Source of the DNA: Afipia clevelandensis ATCC 49720
GTDB lineage: Bacteria > Pseudomonadota > Alphaproteobacteria > Rhizobiales > Xanthobacteraceae
Reading direction: 5' to 3'
Length of the DNA stretch: 64,000 nucleotides
Assembly (NCBI RefSeq): GCF_000336555.1
Contig: NZ_KB375281.1
Coordinates: 2,174,030-2,238,029 of the forward strand
A model generated the notes under the pieces. It made no database searches. It saw nothing but the letters and a program-made list of their open reading frames with translations, and had not been told where the DNA came from. The translations under genes were made by a program, and so were the position numbers. Below are positions 18,121 through 27,179 of this stretch, in pieces (the stretch's first letter is position 1; every line of letters begins with the position of its first letter).

Positions 18121-19341
18121 TTAGCGCACGACGACCGGCGCAGGGAGCGGCGGCACAACGGTCGGCCCCTGATTGGGCACACCGACCGGTGCGGACTGCG
18201 CGGCAGCCACCGGCGCGGGCGCAGGCCCGCCCTGATAGGGCTGCGGCTGCGCCGATGCGGTGACCGGCGCCGCGGGCGGCTTGCCGCCCGGCAGAACCAC
18301 CACGCGGGTGCCCACCTTCGCCCGATCGAACAGGTCGGTGACATCCTCATTGAGCATGCCGAAGCAGCCGGAGGACACGAACTTGCCGATGGTCGACGGC
18401 TGGTTGGTGCCATGGATGCGGTACACGGTCGAGCCGAGATACATCGCGCGCGCGCCGAGCGGATTGCCGTCTCCGCCGGCCATGAAGCGCGGCAGGTAAG
18501 GCTGGCGCTCGATCATTTCCGCGGGCGGATGCCAGTCCGGCCACTCCGCCTTGCGGGTGATCTTCTGTACCCCGGTCCAGGTGAAACCCTCGCGGCCGAC
18601 ACGAATGCCGTAGCGGATCGCGCGGCCGCCACCGAGAACATAATAAAGCTGGGTGTTCGCCGTATCGACGACGATGGTGCCCGCCGGCTCCTTGGTCTGG
18701 AAGTTCACTTCCTGACGGCGCAGGCGCTCGGGCAGTTCCTGGCGCGGGCCGGTTTCCGGCTGGTCCTCCGGCGGCAGCGCCGCCATCACCGAGCGGCCGT
18801 TGGCGCCCATCGCGGTGTCCTGCCCCTGCGGCTGGACAGCGCCGGTCGGGCCGCCATCGACAGCGCCGGGCGGACGCATCGCGACATCGGCATTCGGCGA
18901 CGGGGCCTGCCCCGGATAAAGCTGGGTCGGGCCGCGGTCGCCGCCAGCCGGCGCAGGTCCCTGATCGGAATAGATGGTCGGGCGGCCATAGCGCGGATCG
19001 TCCGGCGACATCACCGGGCCGCGCGGGTCGAGGCCCGGCTGCTGATAGCTCTGCTGCTGCGGCGCAGGCTGCTGCTGGTAATTCGGCTGCTGCTGATAGC
19101 CCGGAGGCGACAGCGCGGCGCCCCGGTCATCGCCATCGAGCCGGTCGAAATCCGGAACTCCCCGGTTCGCGGAATCGGGCGCGCCATACGGCGCAGGCTG
19201 AAGCGGCTGCGAATAGCCCGGCGGCGGCGGATAGGACTGCGCCAGCGCAACCGGGGCGCCCGTCAGGCCAGCCACTGTGGACACTGCAAAACCGGCCGCG
19301 AAGGACCGTGCCGAAAGTCTGGAAAGGCGATTGAACATCAT
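18121..19341 (-). CDS. L,D-transpeptidase (YkuD domain)
   Basis: The enzyme forms 3-3 peptidoglycan cross-links or anchors proteins to the wall. The 406-residue protein has a signal peptide, then a long Pro/Gln/Gly-rich, low-complexity region to about residue 200, then a YkuD domain. The catalytic pattern is IHGTNQPSTIGKFVSSGCFGM (His near 308, Cys near 325). The C-terminal tail is again Pro/Ala-rich. The disordered N-terminal half probably spans the periplasm towards the wall. A terminator follows. Confidence 0.9.
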   Translation of the reverse strand: MMFNRLSRLSARSFAAGFAVSTVAGLTGAPVALAQSYPPPPGYSQPLQPAPYGAPDSANRGVPDFDRLDGDDRGAALSPPGYQQQPNYQQQPAPQQQSYQQPGLDPRGPVMSPDDPRYGRPTIYSDQGPAPAGGDRGPTQLYPGQAPSPNADVAMRPPGAVDGGPTGAVQPQGQDTAMGANGRSVMAALPPEDQPETGPRQELPERLRRQEVNFQTKEPAGTIVVDTANTQLYYVLGGGRAIRYGIRVGREGFTWTGVQKITRKAEWPDWHPPAEMIERQPYLPRFMAGGDGNPLGARAMYLGSTVYRIHGTNQPSTIGKFVSSGCFGMLNEDVTDLFDRAKVGTRVVVLPGGKPPAAPVTASAQPQPYQGGPAPAPVAAAQSAPVGVPNQGPTVVPPLPAPVVVR

Positions 19342-19627
19342 GCCCCTTTATAGCGCGAACCCGCCACCGTACTGTTAACGGCAGATCGCTCAGGATAGCG
19401 GCGCATTCAAGACATTAAGCGAAAAAACCGCCCGGAAACGGCTGACTTTTTCGCGAGATTGCAGCCTTGCAACAGGTTCCGGGCAATGTCGCGGCATCCC
19501 CAGCTCTCTGCGAACTTTTTTCGGGCAATTTCGCGGCCTGCGGTATCCTTTTTGACGGGCCTTGATTCGTGGCCTCAACCCACGCATCGCGCCCATTCCC
19601 GGCCTACCGAGGGCAGGACCCGACACC

Positions 19628-20431
19628 ATGCTTCCCGGCCTCCGCATCCTGTTCGCGACAACCGTTCTGGCGATTTCCATTCTGGTTTTCGGCCTCGGCG
19701 CGGCAGCCTTGTTGCGCGCGGCGCATGAGGAATTCGCCAGCCTGCCGACCTGGCGGCTGGCGCAGCAGCCCCTGCTCACGCCGTTCACGCCGCAACTGCC
19801 CCGGATCGAGGCCACCCCGGTGCTGGCGATGCTGCGGATCGAGGCTCCGGCAGGAACCAAACCGCTGCCCGAAGCCCTGCGCCGCGACGCCATCACGCCC
19901 GACTACCAGCCGCCGCTGCAGGCCTCCCTCACCCCGCCCGCCGACGATGTCGCTCCGCCGGAGAACCGCGAGGCGGACAAGGTTTCAGAGGAAGCCACCG
20001 CCAGCGCCCCTGTGATCGACCCGCCGGTCACCGATGCGGTGGACGCCGCAGCCTCAAAGCCCGCCGCGCCGGTGAAGGAAGCCAACGCACCCGACGTCAC
20101 GACACCTGACGTCAAGGAGAGCAGTGTGGTTGCTCCCGCCAATGCTCCTGCGGAGCCGAAGACGACCGAACTGACGCCCATCGACATCGCCACGCAGCCG
20201 AGCCCGTCGCCCACCGAAGCAACCGAACCGTTGTCCACAGTGACGTCGATCGAGCGCTCATCGGAGGCGACAGCGTTCGCGGTGGAGCCGCCCGTGGTGA
20301 AGAAGGTGCGCCGCCCGAGCGCCCGCGCCATCGCCCAGCGCCGTGAAGCGGCTCGCCTGCGTGCGGAAGCCCGCGCCCGCGCCAGGCAGTTGCAGCAACA
20401 GCAGCAAGCCTTCCCGCTGTTCGGCGGCTAG
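19628..20431 (+). CDS. Membrane-anchored Pro/Ala/Thr-rich protein of unknown function
   Basis: The start at 19628 (MLPGLRILFATTVLAISILVFGLGAAALL) gives a single N-terminal membrane anchor in a protein of about 267 residues. The middle is low-complexity, rich in Pro, Ala, Thr, Val and Glu. The C-terminus is a basic Ala/Arg helix (REAARLRAEARARARQ) running into five glutamines. This layout recalls spacer-type periplasmic or cytoplasmic tether proteins common in Bradyrhizobiaceae. It converges on sseA with only 3 nt between. Confidence 0.6.
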   Translation: MLPGLRILFATTVLAISILVFGLGAAALLRAAHEEFASLPTWRLAQQPLLTPFTPQLPRIEATPVLAMLRIEAPAGTKPLPEALRRDAITPDYQPPLQASLTPPADDVAPPENREADKVSEEATASAPVIDPPVTDAVDAAASKPAAPVKEANAPDVTTPDVKESSVVAPANAPAEPKTTELTPIDIATQPSPSPTEATEPLSTVTSIERSSEATAFAVEPPVVKKVRRPSARAIAQRREAARLRAEARARARQLQQQQQAFPLFGG

Positions 20432-20434
20432 CTC

Positions 20435-21286
20435 TTACGCGGCTCCCGTCGCGACCGGCGGGCCGCCCTGCTCGCCCCATTCCGACCATGAGCCGTCATA
20501 GAGCGCGGTGTCCGCAACGCCGAGACGATACAGCGCCAATGTCAGCACACCCGCCGACACGCCCGAGCCGCAGCTCGTCACAATCGGCTTGTCGAGATCG
20601 ACGCCTGCGCCGGTGAACGCCGCGCGCAGATCCGCCAATGGCTTCATTGCGCCGGTTTCCGCATCGAACAGCCCCGCATAGGGCACGCTGCGCGCGCCCG
20701 GAATGTGTCCGCCGCGCAGACCCGGACGCGGCTCGGGCACGCTGCCTTCAAATCGCGCAGCCGGGCGCGCATCAATCACCTGCTCGGCCTTGCTTTCGAG
20801 GTTTCCGATCAGTTGGTGCATGCTGCGCACACGCTTCGCATCGAACGCCGCCTTGAAGGTCGCGGGCTTGGGCTTTGCCTCGCCGCCTTCCACCGCGCGG
20901 CCTTCGGCCAGCCATTTCTTCAGGCCGCCATCGAGCACGCGCACGTTGGGTTGGCCGAATGACAGGAACATCCACCATGCGCGCGGCGCGGCGACCCATC
21001 CGCCAGCATCATAGACGACGACCGTGTCGTCGTTGGAAATGCCGAGCGCGCCGATGTCCCGGCCGAACTGCTCGGCGGAGGGAAACATGTGCGGCAGCGG
21101 GTTTGAATGATCCGACACCGCGTCCACATCGAAGAACACGGCGCCCGGAATATGCTGCGCCAGATAGTCATCCTTCGGCAATGGCAGCACGCCGGGCAGC
21201 TTGAATGTCGCGTCGAGCACTTTCACGCGCGGATCGTTCAGATGCGCGGCCAGCCATTCGGTCGAAACGAGAGGATCGGTGGTCAT
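20435..21286 (-). CDS. sseA: 3-mercaptopyruvate sulfurtransferase
   Basis: SseA moves sulfur from 3-mercaptopyruvate to a thiol acceptor. The 283-residue protein has two rhodanese domains. The active-site loop of the second is CGSGVSAGV, the CG-S/T-G form typical of mercaptopyruvate enzymes rather than thiosulfate enzymes. LVSTEWLAAHL at the start and DGGLKKWLAEGR are typical. An oxidoreductase and a single-domain rhodanese lie upstream on the same strand. Confidence 0.92.
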   Translation of the reverse strand: MTTDPLVSTEWLAAHLNDPRVKVLDATFKLPGVLPLPKDDYLAQHIPGAVFFDVDAVSDHSNPLPHMFPSAEQFGRDIGALGISNDDTVVVYDAGGWVAAPRAWWMFLSFGQPNVRVLDGGLKKWLAEGRAVEGGEAKPKPATFKAAFDAKRVRSMHQLIGNLESKAEQVIDARPAARFEGSVPEPRPGLRGGHIPGARSVPYAGLFDAETGAMKPLADLRAAFTGAGVDLDKPIVTSCGSGVSAGVLTLALYRLGVADTALYDGSWSEWGEQGGPPVATGAA

Positions 21287-21332
21287 ACGGGTGCTATTTC
21301 CTGCTGAATAAGACTTCGGGTTGTGATGCGCA

Positions 21333-22346
21333 TCAGGCATCCATCGACACAACGACTTTTCCCTTCGCGCGCCCGCTTTCGAGATAGGCGAGGGCCTCGG
21401 GAATCTGCGCAAACGGAAACTTGCGATCGAGGATAACCTTGAGCTGTCCGCTTTCGATCAGCGAGCCGAGTTCGGACAATTCGGCGCCGCTCGGATGCAT
21501 GAAAAGATAGCGATAGGCCACGTTTGCATCGTGCGCCTGTTGTCTGATTTTCCGGCTGATGACCCAGAACAGAAATGCAAGGAAGCGCCGGCCGCCGAGG
21601 TCTTTCATCGCGGTCTCAGGCTCCGGCAGCGCGCCGACCGAAACGACCTTGGCGCCGGGCTTCATGATGCGGAACATTTTCGCCAGCGTCTCGCCGCCGA
21701 TCAGATCGAATCCCGCATCGAATTTGCGCCCGGCTTCGGTGATGTCCTGCGAGGTGTAATCGATCACATCATCGCAGCCGAGCGAGCGCACCAGCGCTTC
21801 TCCTCGCTTCGAGGCCGTCGTCGTCACATGCGCGCCCAGCCATTTGGCAATCTGGATTGCGAAAGTGCCGACACCGCCGGCGCCGCCGGAGATGAAGACG
21901 TTCTGCCCCGGCTTGATATTCAGCTCCTCGCGGAGCGCCTGCAGCGCGGTCAACCCCGCCAGCGGAACGGCTGCGGCCGTAACGAAATCAATGTCCGGCG
22001 GAATATGCGCCGCATATTCCTCATCGACACAGACCTGTTCGGCAAACGCCCCGCCGCCTTCCTTCGCGACACGCGCATAGACCCGATCGCCCGGACGGAA
22101 CGATTTCACATCCTGGCCCACGGCGATGACTTCGCCGGCCAGTTCGTTTCCGAGCACGAAAGGCAGCCTCGGCCGGTAGATCGCGCGAAGTTTCCCCTCA
22201 CGGAATTTGAAATCGACCGGATTCAATCCGGCGGCGCGAACCTTGACAAGAATGTCGCGCGGTGCGGGCGATGGCGCGGGCACGTCCTCCAGCTTCGCAC
22301 CATCCGCCGCCCCGTACCGATGAAGAACGTAGGCCAGCATTCGCAT
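21333..22346 (-). CDS. NAD(P)H-dependent quinone oxidoreductase-like MDR protein
   Basis: The 337-residue zinc-free medium-chain dehydrogenase/reductase has GNELAGEVIAVGQDV near the N-terminus and the nucleotide-binding motif GGAGGVGTFAIQIAKWLGA at about residue 152-170. No structural zinc cysteines are present. It probably reduces quinones or enones with NADPH. The rhodanese gene at 22365 ends 18 nt upstream on the same strand, so both may be cotranscribed. Confidence 0.87.
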   Translation of the reverse strand: MRMLAYVLHRYGAADGAKLEDVPAPSPAPRDILVKVRAAGLNPVDFKFREGKLRAIYRPRLPFVLGNELAGEVIAVGQDVKSFRPGDRVYARVAKEGGGAFAEQVCVDEEYAAHIPPDIDFVTAAAVPLAGLTALQALREELNIKPGQNVFISGGAGGVGTFAIQIAKWLGAHVTTTASKRGEALVRSLGCDDVIDYTSQDITEAGRKFDAGFDLIGGETLAKMFRIMKPGAKVVSVGALPEPETAMKDLGGRRFLAFLFWVISRKIRQQAHDANVAYRYLFMHPSGAELSELGSLIESGQLKVILDRKFPFAQIPEALAYLESGRAKGKVVVSMDA

Positions 22347-22364
22347 TCCTCGCTCAGGTTGATC

Positions 22365-22787
22365 CTACTTCTTCGGCTCGACCTTCTCGACCGGACCGCC
22401 GGCGGCCTTCCAGGCGGTGAAGCCGCCGCCGAGATGCGCCACGGAGGCAAGGCCCATGTCCTGCGCGGTCTTGGCCGCGAGCGCGGAGCGCCAGCCCGAC
22501 GCGCACTGGAATACGAACTTCCTGTCTTCCTGAAAGACCGGCTTGGCGTAAGGGCTTTCCGGGTCGATCCAGAATTCCAGCATGCCGCGCGGGCAATGAA
22601 ACGCGCCGGGAATGCGGCCCTCGCGCTCGATCTCGCGCGGATCGCGCAGGTCGACGATCACGATTTCGCTCTGCCCCTCGCCGCCCTTGGGAAAACGCTC
22701 GACGGCTTCCGCCGCATTGATGGTCTCGATCTGGGCATTGGCCTCGTCGAGCAGTTTCTTGTAACCGCGGGTGATGGTGGAGGGCAT
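22365..22787 (-). CDS. Single-domain rhodanese-like protein
   Basis: The 140-residue protein has one rhodanese domain with VDLRDPREIEREGRIPGAFHCPRGMLEFW and active-site loop CASGWRS, where Cys (about residue 103) should carry the persulfide. The long W-I-D-P-E-S-P-Y insertion is typical of this subfamily. It lies upstream of the MDR oxidoreductase, and a family 2 repeat follows on the other side. A sulfur-relay or detoxification role is inferred. Confidence 0.88.
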   Translation of the reverse strand: MPSTITRGYKKLLDEANAQIETINAAEAVERFPKGGEGQSEIVIVDLRDPREIEREGRIPGAFHCPRGMLEFWIDPESPYAKPVFQEDRKFVFQCASGWRSALAAKTAQDMGLASVAHLGGGFTAWKAAGGPVEKVEPKK

Positions 22788-22858
22788 GGGGCGTCCTTTG
22801 CGAAATCTCTTGGCTGCAATGTGCCGCCAATCAGCGCTAAAAGCTAGCGTCTCTCTCC

Positions 22859-22944
22859 GTCATTGCGAGGAGCGCAGCGACGAAGCAATCCAGTTTTTCT
22901 GCCGACAAAATCGGAACGGATTGCTTCGCTTCGCTCGCAACGAC
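22859..22944. repeat. Paired palindrome, family 2 copy c
   Basis: Runs from GTCATTGCGAGGAGCGCAGC to GCTTCGCTCGCAACGAC. It lies 43 bp before the GIY-YIG gene at 22988; another copy lies 16 bp after that gene. Confidence 0.85.
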
Positions 22945-22987
22945 GATACTCTATCGCAGAACATGATCTGAGCGCAGGACGTTTTCG

Positions 22988-23275
22988 GTGAAATCGCCAG
23001 CCGTTTACATAATGACAAATCAAAGGAACGGAACGCTATATACGGGTGTAACGTCAGACTTGCCCCGCCGCGCCCATGAACATCGCGAAGGGTTAATTGA
23101 CGGCTTCACAAAGAAGTACGGTTGCAAATTGCTGGTCTGGTACGAAGCTCACGGCACGATGGAAGCAGCCATTGCCCGCGAAAAGCAGATCAAAGCGGGA
23201 AGCCGGAGCGACAAAATCCAGCTCATTCAGGCGCTGAATCCTAACTGGGATGATCTTTACAATACGCTGATCTGA
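22988..23275 (+). CDS. GIY-YIG nuclease-like protein
   Basis: The 95-residue protein starts with GTG. It consists of a GIY-YIG fold: VYIMTNQRNGTLYTGVTSDLPRRAHEHREG at the N-terminus and EKQIKAGSRSDKIQLIQ with the basic helix. This is the YhbQ/URI-type single-domain family, whose biological role is poorly known. Family 2 palindromes lie within 50 bp on both sides, which suggests an association between this small nuclease and the repeats or simply their preference for the same gaps. Confidence 0.85.
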   Translation: MKSPAVYIMTNQRNGTLYTGVTSDLPRRAHEHREGLIDGFTKKYGCKLLVWYEAHGTMEAAIAREKQIKAGSRSDKIQLIQALNPNWDDLYNTLI

Positions 23276-23291
23276 GTTTCGATGACCACTC

Positions 23292-23377
23292 GTCATTCCG
23301 AGCGAAGCGAAACAATCCATCCGTTGTAGCCACACAGGAAGATGGATTGCTTCGTCGCTAACGCTCCTCGCAATGAC
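23292..23377. repeat. Paired palindrome, family 2 copy d
   Basis: Runs from GTCATTCCGAGCGAAGCGAA to GCTAACGCTCCTCGCAATGAC; its centre contains GGATTGCTTCGTCGC. It starts 16 bp after the GIY-YIG gene. Confidence 0.85.
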
Positions 23378-23404
23378 GACAGGAGAGCCCGTTGGGCTTC
23401 GCGA

Positions 23405-24580
23405 CTACCTTGTCAATTCCCGCATCGCGCCTTCAAGGCCTTCCAGCGTCAGCGGGAACATGCGCTCGGCGAAGAGCTTGCGGATGATCGTCGTGGACTC
23501 CGAGTAATCCCAATGCTTGCGCGCGACCGGATTGAGCCAGACCGCGTGCGGATAGGTCCGCGTCACGCGCTCCAGCCACACCGAGCCCGGCTCCTCGTTG
23601 ACGTGCTCGACCGAGCCGCCCGGCACCATGATCTCGTAAGGCGACATCGACGCATCGCCGACGAACACGACCTTATAGTCGTGCGGATACTTGTGCAGGA
23701 TATCCCAGGTCGGCGTGCGATCGGAGAAGCGCCGCTTGTTCTGCTTCCACACGCCTTCATAGAGGCAGTTGTGGAAGTAGAAATACTCCATGTGCTTGAA
23801 CTCGGTCTTCGCCGCCGAGAACAGTTCCTCGACCTGCTTGATGTGACCGTCCATGGAGCCGCCGATGTCGAAGAAGATCAGCACCTTCACCGCGTTGCGC
23901 CGCTCGGGGCGCATATGCACGTCGAGATAGCCGTGGTTGGCGGTTTCCTTGATCGTGGTGTCGAGATCGAGTTCGTCCGGCGCGCCGGTACGCGCGAACT
24001 TGCGCAGGCGCCGCAGCGCCACCTTGATGTTGCGGATGCCAAGCTCGACATTGCCGTCGAGGTCCTTGAACTCGCGCTTGTCCCACACCTTCACGGCGCG
24101 GAAGTTACGGTTCTTCTCCTGGCCGATGCGGATGCCTTCGGGATTGTAGCCATCGGCCCCAAAGGGAGACGTGCCGCCGGTGCCGATCCACTTGTTGCCG
24201 CCCTCATGGCGCTTCTTCTGTTCTTCGAGGCGCTTCTTGAGCGTCTCCATGAGCTTGTCCCAGCCCATGGCCTCGATCTGCTTCTTCTCTTCCTCGGTGA
24301 GATATTTCTCCGCCGCCTTGCGCAGCCACTCGGCGGGAATCTCCGCCTTCTCCATGGCGTCGAGCAGGCTTTCCAGCCCCTTGAACACGGTGCCGAACAC
24401 GCGGTCGAACTTGTCGAGGTTGCGTTCGTCCTTCACCAGCGCGGCGCGCGACAGGTAATAGAAATGCTCCACGCTCTGATCCGCGAGGTTGGCGTCGAGC
24501 GCCTCCATCAGCGTCAGATACTCGCGCAGCGTGACCGGAACCTGCGCGTCGCGCAGCGATGTGAAGAATTGCAGGAACAT
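23405..24580 (-). CDS. CoxE-like VWA domain protein
   Basis: The 391-residue protein has an N-terminal helical part (FTSLRDAQVPVTLREYLTLMEAL) and a C-terminal von Willebrand A domain. The MIDAS motif reads FFDIGGSMD instead of the classical DxSxS, the form also usual in CoxE-like proteins. Such proteins pair with MoxR/CoxD AAA+ ATPases as metal-cofactor insertion or assembly chaperones. A MoxR-type ATPase lies at 25248 on the opposite strand, which supports a working pair. Confidence 0.85.
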   Translation of the reverse strand: MFLQFFTSLRDAQVPVTLREYLTLMEALDANLADQSVEHFYYLSRAALVKDERNLDKFDRVFGTVFKGLESLLDAMEKAEIPAEWLRKAAEKYLTEEEKKQIEAMGWDKLMETLKKRLEEQKKRHEGGNKWIGTGGTSPFGADGYNPEGIRIGQEKNRNFRAVKVWDKREFKDLDGNVELGIRNIKVALRRLRKFARTGAPDELDLDTTIKETANHGYLDVHMRPERRNAVKVLIFFDIGGSMDGHIKQVEELFSAAKTEFKHMEYFYFHNCLYEGVWKQNKRRFSDRTPTWDILHKYPHDYKVVFVGDASMSPYEIMVPGGSVEHVNEEPGSVWLERVTRTYPHAVWLNPVARKHWDYSESTTIIRKLFAERMFPLTLEGLEGAMRELTR

Positions 24581-24868
24581 GGGATTTAGATCGCCTCCGC
24601 AGCCGCGCCCGTCAAGTGCGGGCTGTGCCCTGTCCGACGGGGTAGAGAAGTGAAACTACAGGGCTGCGGGCCATCCGTCTGCCCGCGCCCGGCCTGAAAA
24701 CCGCCCCGCAGGGCAGGCTTGCGTTCAAAAACAGCACTAGCACCAACTAGCGCCGTGTGCCATTTCATTTAAACTGTTGTTTGACGCCATCCAGACCGCT
24801 CCAGCCGGGACGGTTCGCGGCGTTGACCGGGACGCAGATAACTGCGTTTTAAACAGGGGGTTTGGCTG

Positions 24869-25123
24869 ATGGGCATTGAATCCATTATCGTCTGGCTGAT
24901 CGTCGGCGCGATCGCAGGCTGGCTGGCCGGGCTGATCGTCAAGGGCGGCGGCTTCGGACTGCTCGGCAACATCGTCATCGGCATCGTCGGCGCTGTCGTC
25001 GCCGGCTGGCTGCTGCCGCAACTCGGCATCAATCTCGGCACGGGCATCATTCGCGCCATCATCAACGCCGCAATCGGCGGCATCATCGTGCTGGTCATCC
25101 TGTCGTTGATCCGGCGGGCTTGA
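24869..25123 (+). CDS. GlsB/YeaQ/YmgE family stress-response membrane protein
   Basis: The 84-residue protein has three hydrophobic segments with strong glycine spacing: GAIAGWLAGLIVKGGGFGLLGNIVIGIVGAVVAGWLL. This is the transglycosylase-associated protein family (YeaQ/YmgE). It is often induced by stress, and its function is not fixed. GGGGG-rich sequence precedes the ATG at 24869. It lies between the VWA and MoxR genes but in a separate orientation from the first. Confidence 0.9.
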   Translation: MGIESIIVWLIVGAIAGWLAGLIVKGGGFGLLGNIVIGIVGAVVAGWLLPQLGINLGTGIIRAIINAAIGGIIVLVILSLIRRA

Positions 25124-25247
25124 CCTTTTAAGGGTTTCTGGAAGCGGCCGCCGATAAAGCGGTCGCTTCTTGCTTAAAGAGATTTTCCCGCGCAGCAACG
25201 CGAAACAGAACAAACGAACTCGGACAAACTCACCAAGGCAAACGTCG

Positions 25248-26090
25248 ATGAAATTTACCGGTACCAAGAACTATGTCGCCACCGATGACCTCAAGGTCGC
25301 GGTCAACGCAGCGATCGTGCTCGAACGCCCGCTGCTGGTGAAGGGCGAACCCGGCACCGGTAAGACCGTGCTGGCCGAGGAAGTCGCCCGCGCGCTCGAT
25401 GCGCCGCTTTTGACCTGGCACATCAAGTCCACCACCAAGGCGCAGCAGGGCCTGTACGAATATGACGCGGTCTCGCGCCTGCGTGACAGCCAGCTTGGCG
25501 ATCCGCGCGTCTCGGACATTTCCAACTACATCAAGCGCGGCAAGCTGTGGGATGCTTTCACCAGCGAGAAACGCCCGGTCCTTCTGATCGACGAAATCGA
25601 CAAGGCGGACATCGAATTCCCGAACGACCTGTTGCTCGAGCTCGACCGCATGGAATTCCATGTCTACGAGACCGGCGAGACGATCAAGGCGAAGCAGCGC
25701 CCGATCATCATGATCACCTCGAACAACGAGAAGGAACTGCCGGACGCGTTCCTGCGCCGCTGCTTCTTCCACTACATCAAGTTCCCGGACATCGACACCA
25801 TGAGCGAGATCGTCGAAGTCCACTTCCCGGACATCAAGAAGCGGCTGGTTCAGGAAGCGATGAAGATCTTCTTCGAGGTGCGCGAAGTGCCGGGTCTGAA
25901 GAAGAAGCCTTCAACATCGGAACTGCTGGACTGGCTCAAGCTGCTGCTCAACGAGGAAATGACCGTGGAGCAACTCCGCGAGCGCGACCCGCGCAAGCTG
26001 ATTCCGCCGCTGCACGGCGCGCTGCTCAAGAACGAACAGGACGTGCACCTGTTCGAGCGTCTCGCTTTCCTGAGCCGCCGCGAAGTCTAA
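25248..26090 (+). CDS. MoxR-family AAA+ ATPase
   Basis: The start at 25248 (MKFTGTKNYVATDDLKVAVN) gives 280 residues. Walker A is GEPGTGKT (about residue 38-45) and Walker B is VLLIDEIDKAD. ITSNNEKELPDAFLRRCFFHYI contains sensor 1 and the arginine finger region. Such ATPases act with VWA proteins in metalloenzyme maturation; the closest style is CoxD-like. Its presumed partner is the CoxE-like protein at 23405. A family 1 repeat follows the stop. Confidence 0.92.
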   Translation: MKFTGTKNYVATDDLKVAVNAAIVLERPLLVKGEPGTGKTVLAEEVARALDAPLLTWHIKSTTKAQQGLYEYDAVSRLRDSQLGDPRVSDISNYIKRGKLWDAFTSEKRPVLLIDEIDKADIEFPNDLLLELDRMEFHVYETGETIKAKQRPIIMITSNNEKELPDAFLRRCFFHYIKFPDIDTMSEIVEVHFPDIKKRLVQEAMKIFFEVREVPGLKKKPSTSELLDWLKLLLNEEMTVEQLRERDPRKLIPPLHGALLKNEQDVHLFERLAFLSRREV

Positions 26091-26106
26091 CGCGGTCTCC
26101 CAACCG

Positions 26107-26240
26107 GTCGTCCCCGCGAAAGCGGGGACCCATACTCCCTGAATCATCAAATCAATCGCAACAACCAAACACGGTTGGCGCAACCCTCAGCGATAACATC
26201 AGCTACTGTGGTTATGGGTCCCCGCTTTCGCGGGGGCAAC
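26107..26240. repeat. Paired palindrome, family 1 copy b (reverse orientation)
   Basis: The left half reads GTCGTCCCCGCGAAAGCGG then GACCCATACTCCCTG. The right half reads GTTATGGGTCCCCGCTTTCG. The flanking words ACTCCCTG and GGTTATGG are swapped relative to copies a and c, so the whole element is inverted as one unit. Confidence 0.85.
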
Positions 26241-26251
26241 GTCGCGGGGTG

Positions 26252-26368
26252 CTATTCCGGCCGGCGCGACTTCGCCCTGCGCATCAGGACGAGTTGGGAC
26301 CGCACACCGTAGCCAAGGCCGAACCCGGCGACGAAAACCAGGGCAAGAACGGAAACTGCCTCGAACAT
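26252..26368 (-). CDS. Very small single-pass membrane protein
   Basis: Starting at 26368 the product has 38 residues: MFEAVSVLALVFVAGFGLGYGVR forms one glycine-rich transmembrane helix, followed by a strongly basic tail (MRRAKSRRPE). This arrangement, inner helix with basic cytoplasmic end, is common among small membrane proteins of Bradyrhizobiaceae. Longer in-frame starts to 26488 have less convincing N-termini. No function is known. Confidence 0.5.
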   Translation of the reverse strand: MFEAVSVLALVFVAGFGLGYGVRSQLVLMRRAKSRRPE

Positions 26369-26554
26369 GGCGGCCTCACGGGCAAGGATCGCCGGACGCA
26401 GTATGCCGTCCGACGATCCCGTCTTGTGGTTCACGGACATGGGCAATTGTCCGCGCTGAAACGATAGTCGCCTGCTTTGTGCACGCAACGACAGCCGCGT
26501 TTAAACCTTAATACCGCCGATGCAAGTTAATTCGGGAACAGGAATCGGCGGCGG

Positions 26555-27148
26555 CTATCGCGCCTTCTCGTGCAGTTGATAGGTCAGATGCGCCTTCACC
26601 GTCGGCCATTCGGACGCGATGATGCTGTAGACCACGGTGTCGCGCAGCGTGCCGTTCGGCGCGACCTGATGGCTGCGCAGAATGCCGTCGAGTTTGGCGC
26701 CCAGCCGCTCGATCCCGCGCCGCGACTGGTGGTTGAAGAAATGCGTGCGGAATTCCACCGCGATGCAGTTCAGCTTTTCGAACGCATGGGTCAGCAGCAG
26801 CAGCTTGCACTGGGTGTTGAGCGGCGTGCGCTGGACCCGCTGCGCATACCAGGTCGAGCCGATCTCGACGCGCCTGTTGGCGGCATCGACGTTCATATAG
26901 GTCGTCATGCCGGCGATTTTTCCATCAGCATCCTTCACCGTGAACGGCAGCATCGCGCCCGCCGCCTGCAGGCCGAGGCGGCGGTCGATTTCCTGATCCA
27001 TGTTTTCGGCGCGCGGAATGAAAGTGTACCAGAGCTTCCACAACTCGCCGTCCTTTACCGCCTCCACAAGGCCATCGTTGTGATCGCGCGACAGCGGCTC
27101 GAGCCGCGCGTGAGGGCCTTCGAGCGTGACGGGCGAGAGAAAGGTCAT
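26555..27148 (-). CDS. GNAT family N-acetyltransferase (RimJ/RimL-like)
   Basis: The 197-residue protein begins PVTLEGPHARLEPLSRDH and carries PFTVKDADGKIAGMTTYMNVDAANRRVEIGSTWYAQRVQRT. These fit the GNAT fold of the ribosomal-protein-alanine acetyltransferase type. The acetyl-CoA loop is R-x-x-x-x-T rather than the canonical Q/R-x-x-G-x-G/A, as in many RimJ/L relatives. AAAGGA lies upstream of the start. The substrate is unknown. Confidence 0.88.
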   Translation of the reverse strand: MTFLSPVTLEGPHARLEPLSRDHNDGLVEAVKDGELWKLWYTFIPRAENMDQEIDRRLGLQAAGAMLPFTVKDADGKIAGMTTYMNVDAANRRVEIGSTWYAQRVQRTPLNTQCKLLLLTHAFEKLNCIAVEFRTHFFNHQSRRGIERLGAKLDGILRSHQVAPNGTLRDTVVYSIIASEWPTVKAHLTYQLHEKAR

Positions 27149-27179
27149 GTGGTCGTCCTTTGCAAGGAAGATGGTCTGC

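Noticed and set aside
17887-19353. Plus-strand frame of 488 codons over the L,D-transpeptidase gene
   Set aside because: Arg/His-rich random composition and antisense to a protein with a clear YkuD motif.
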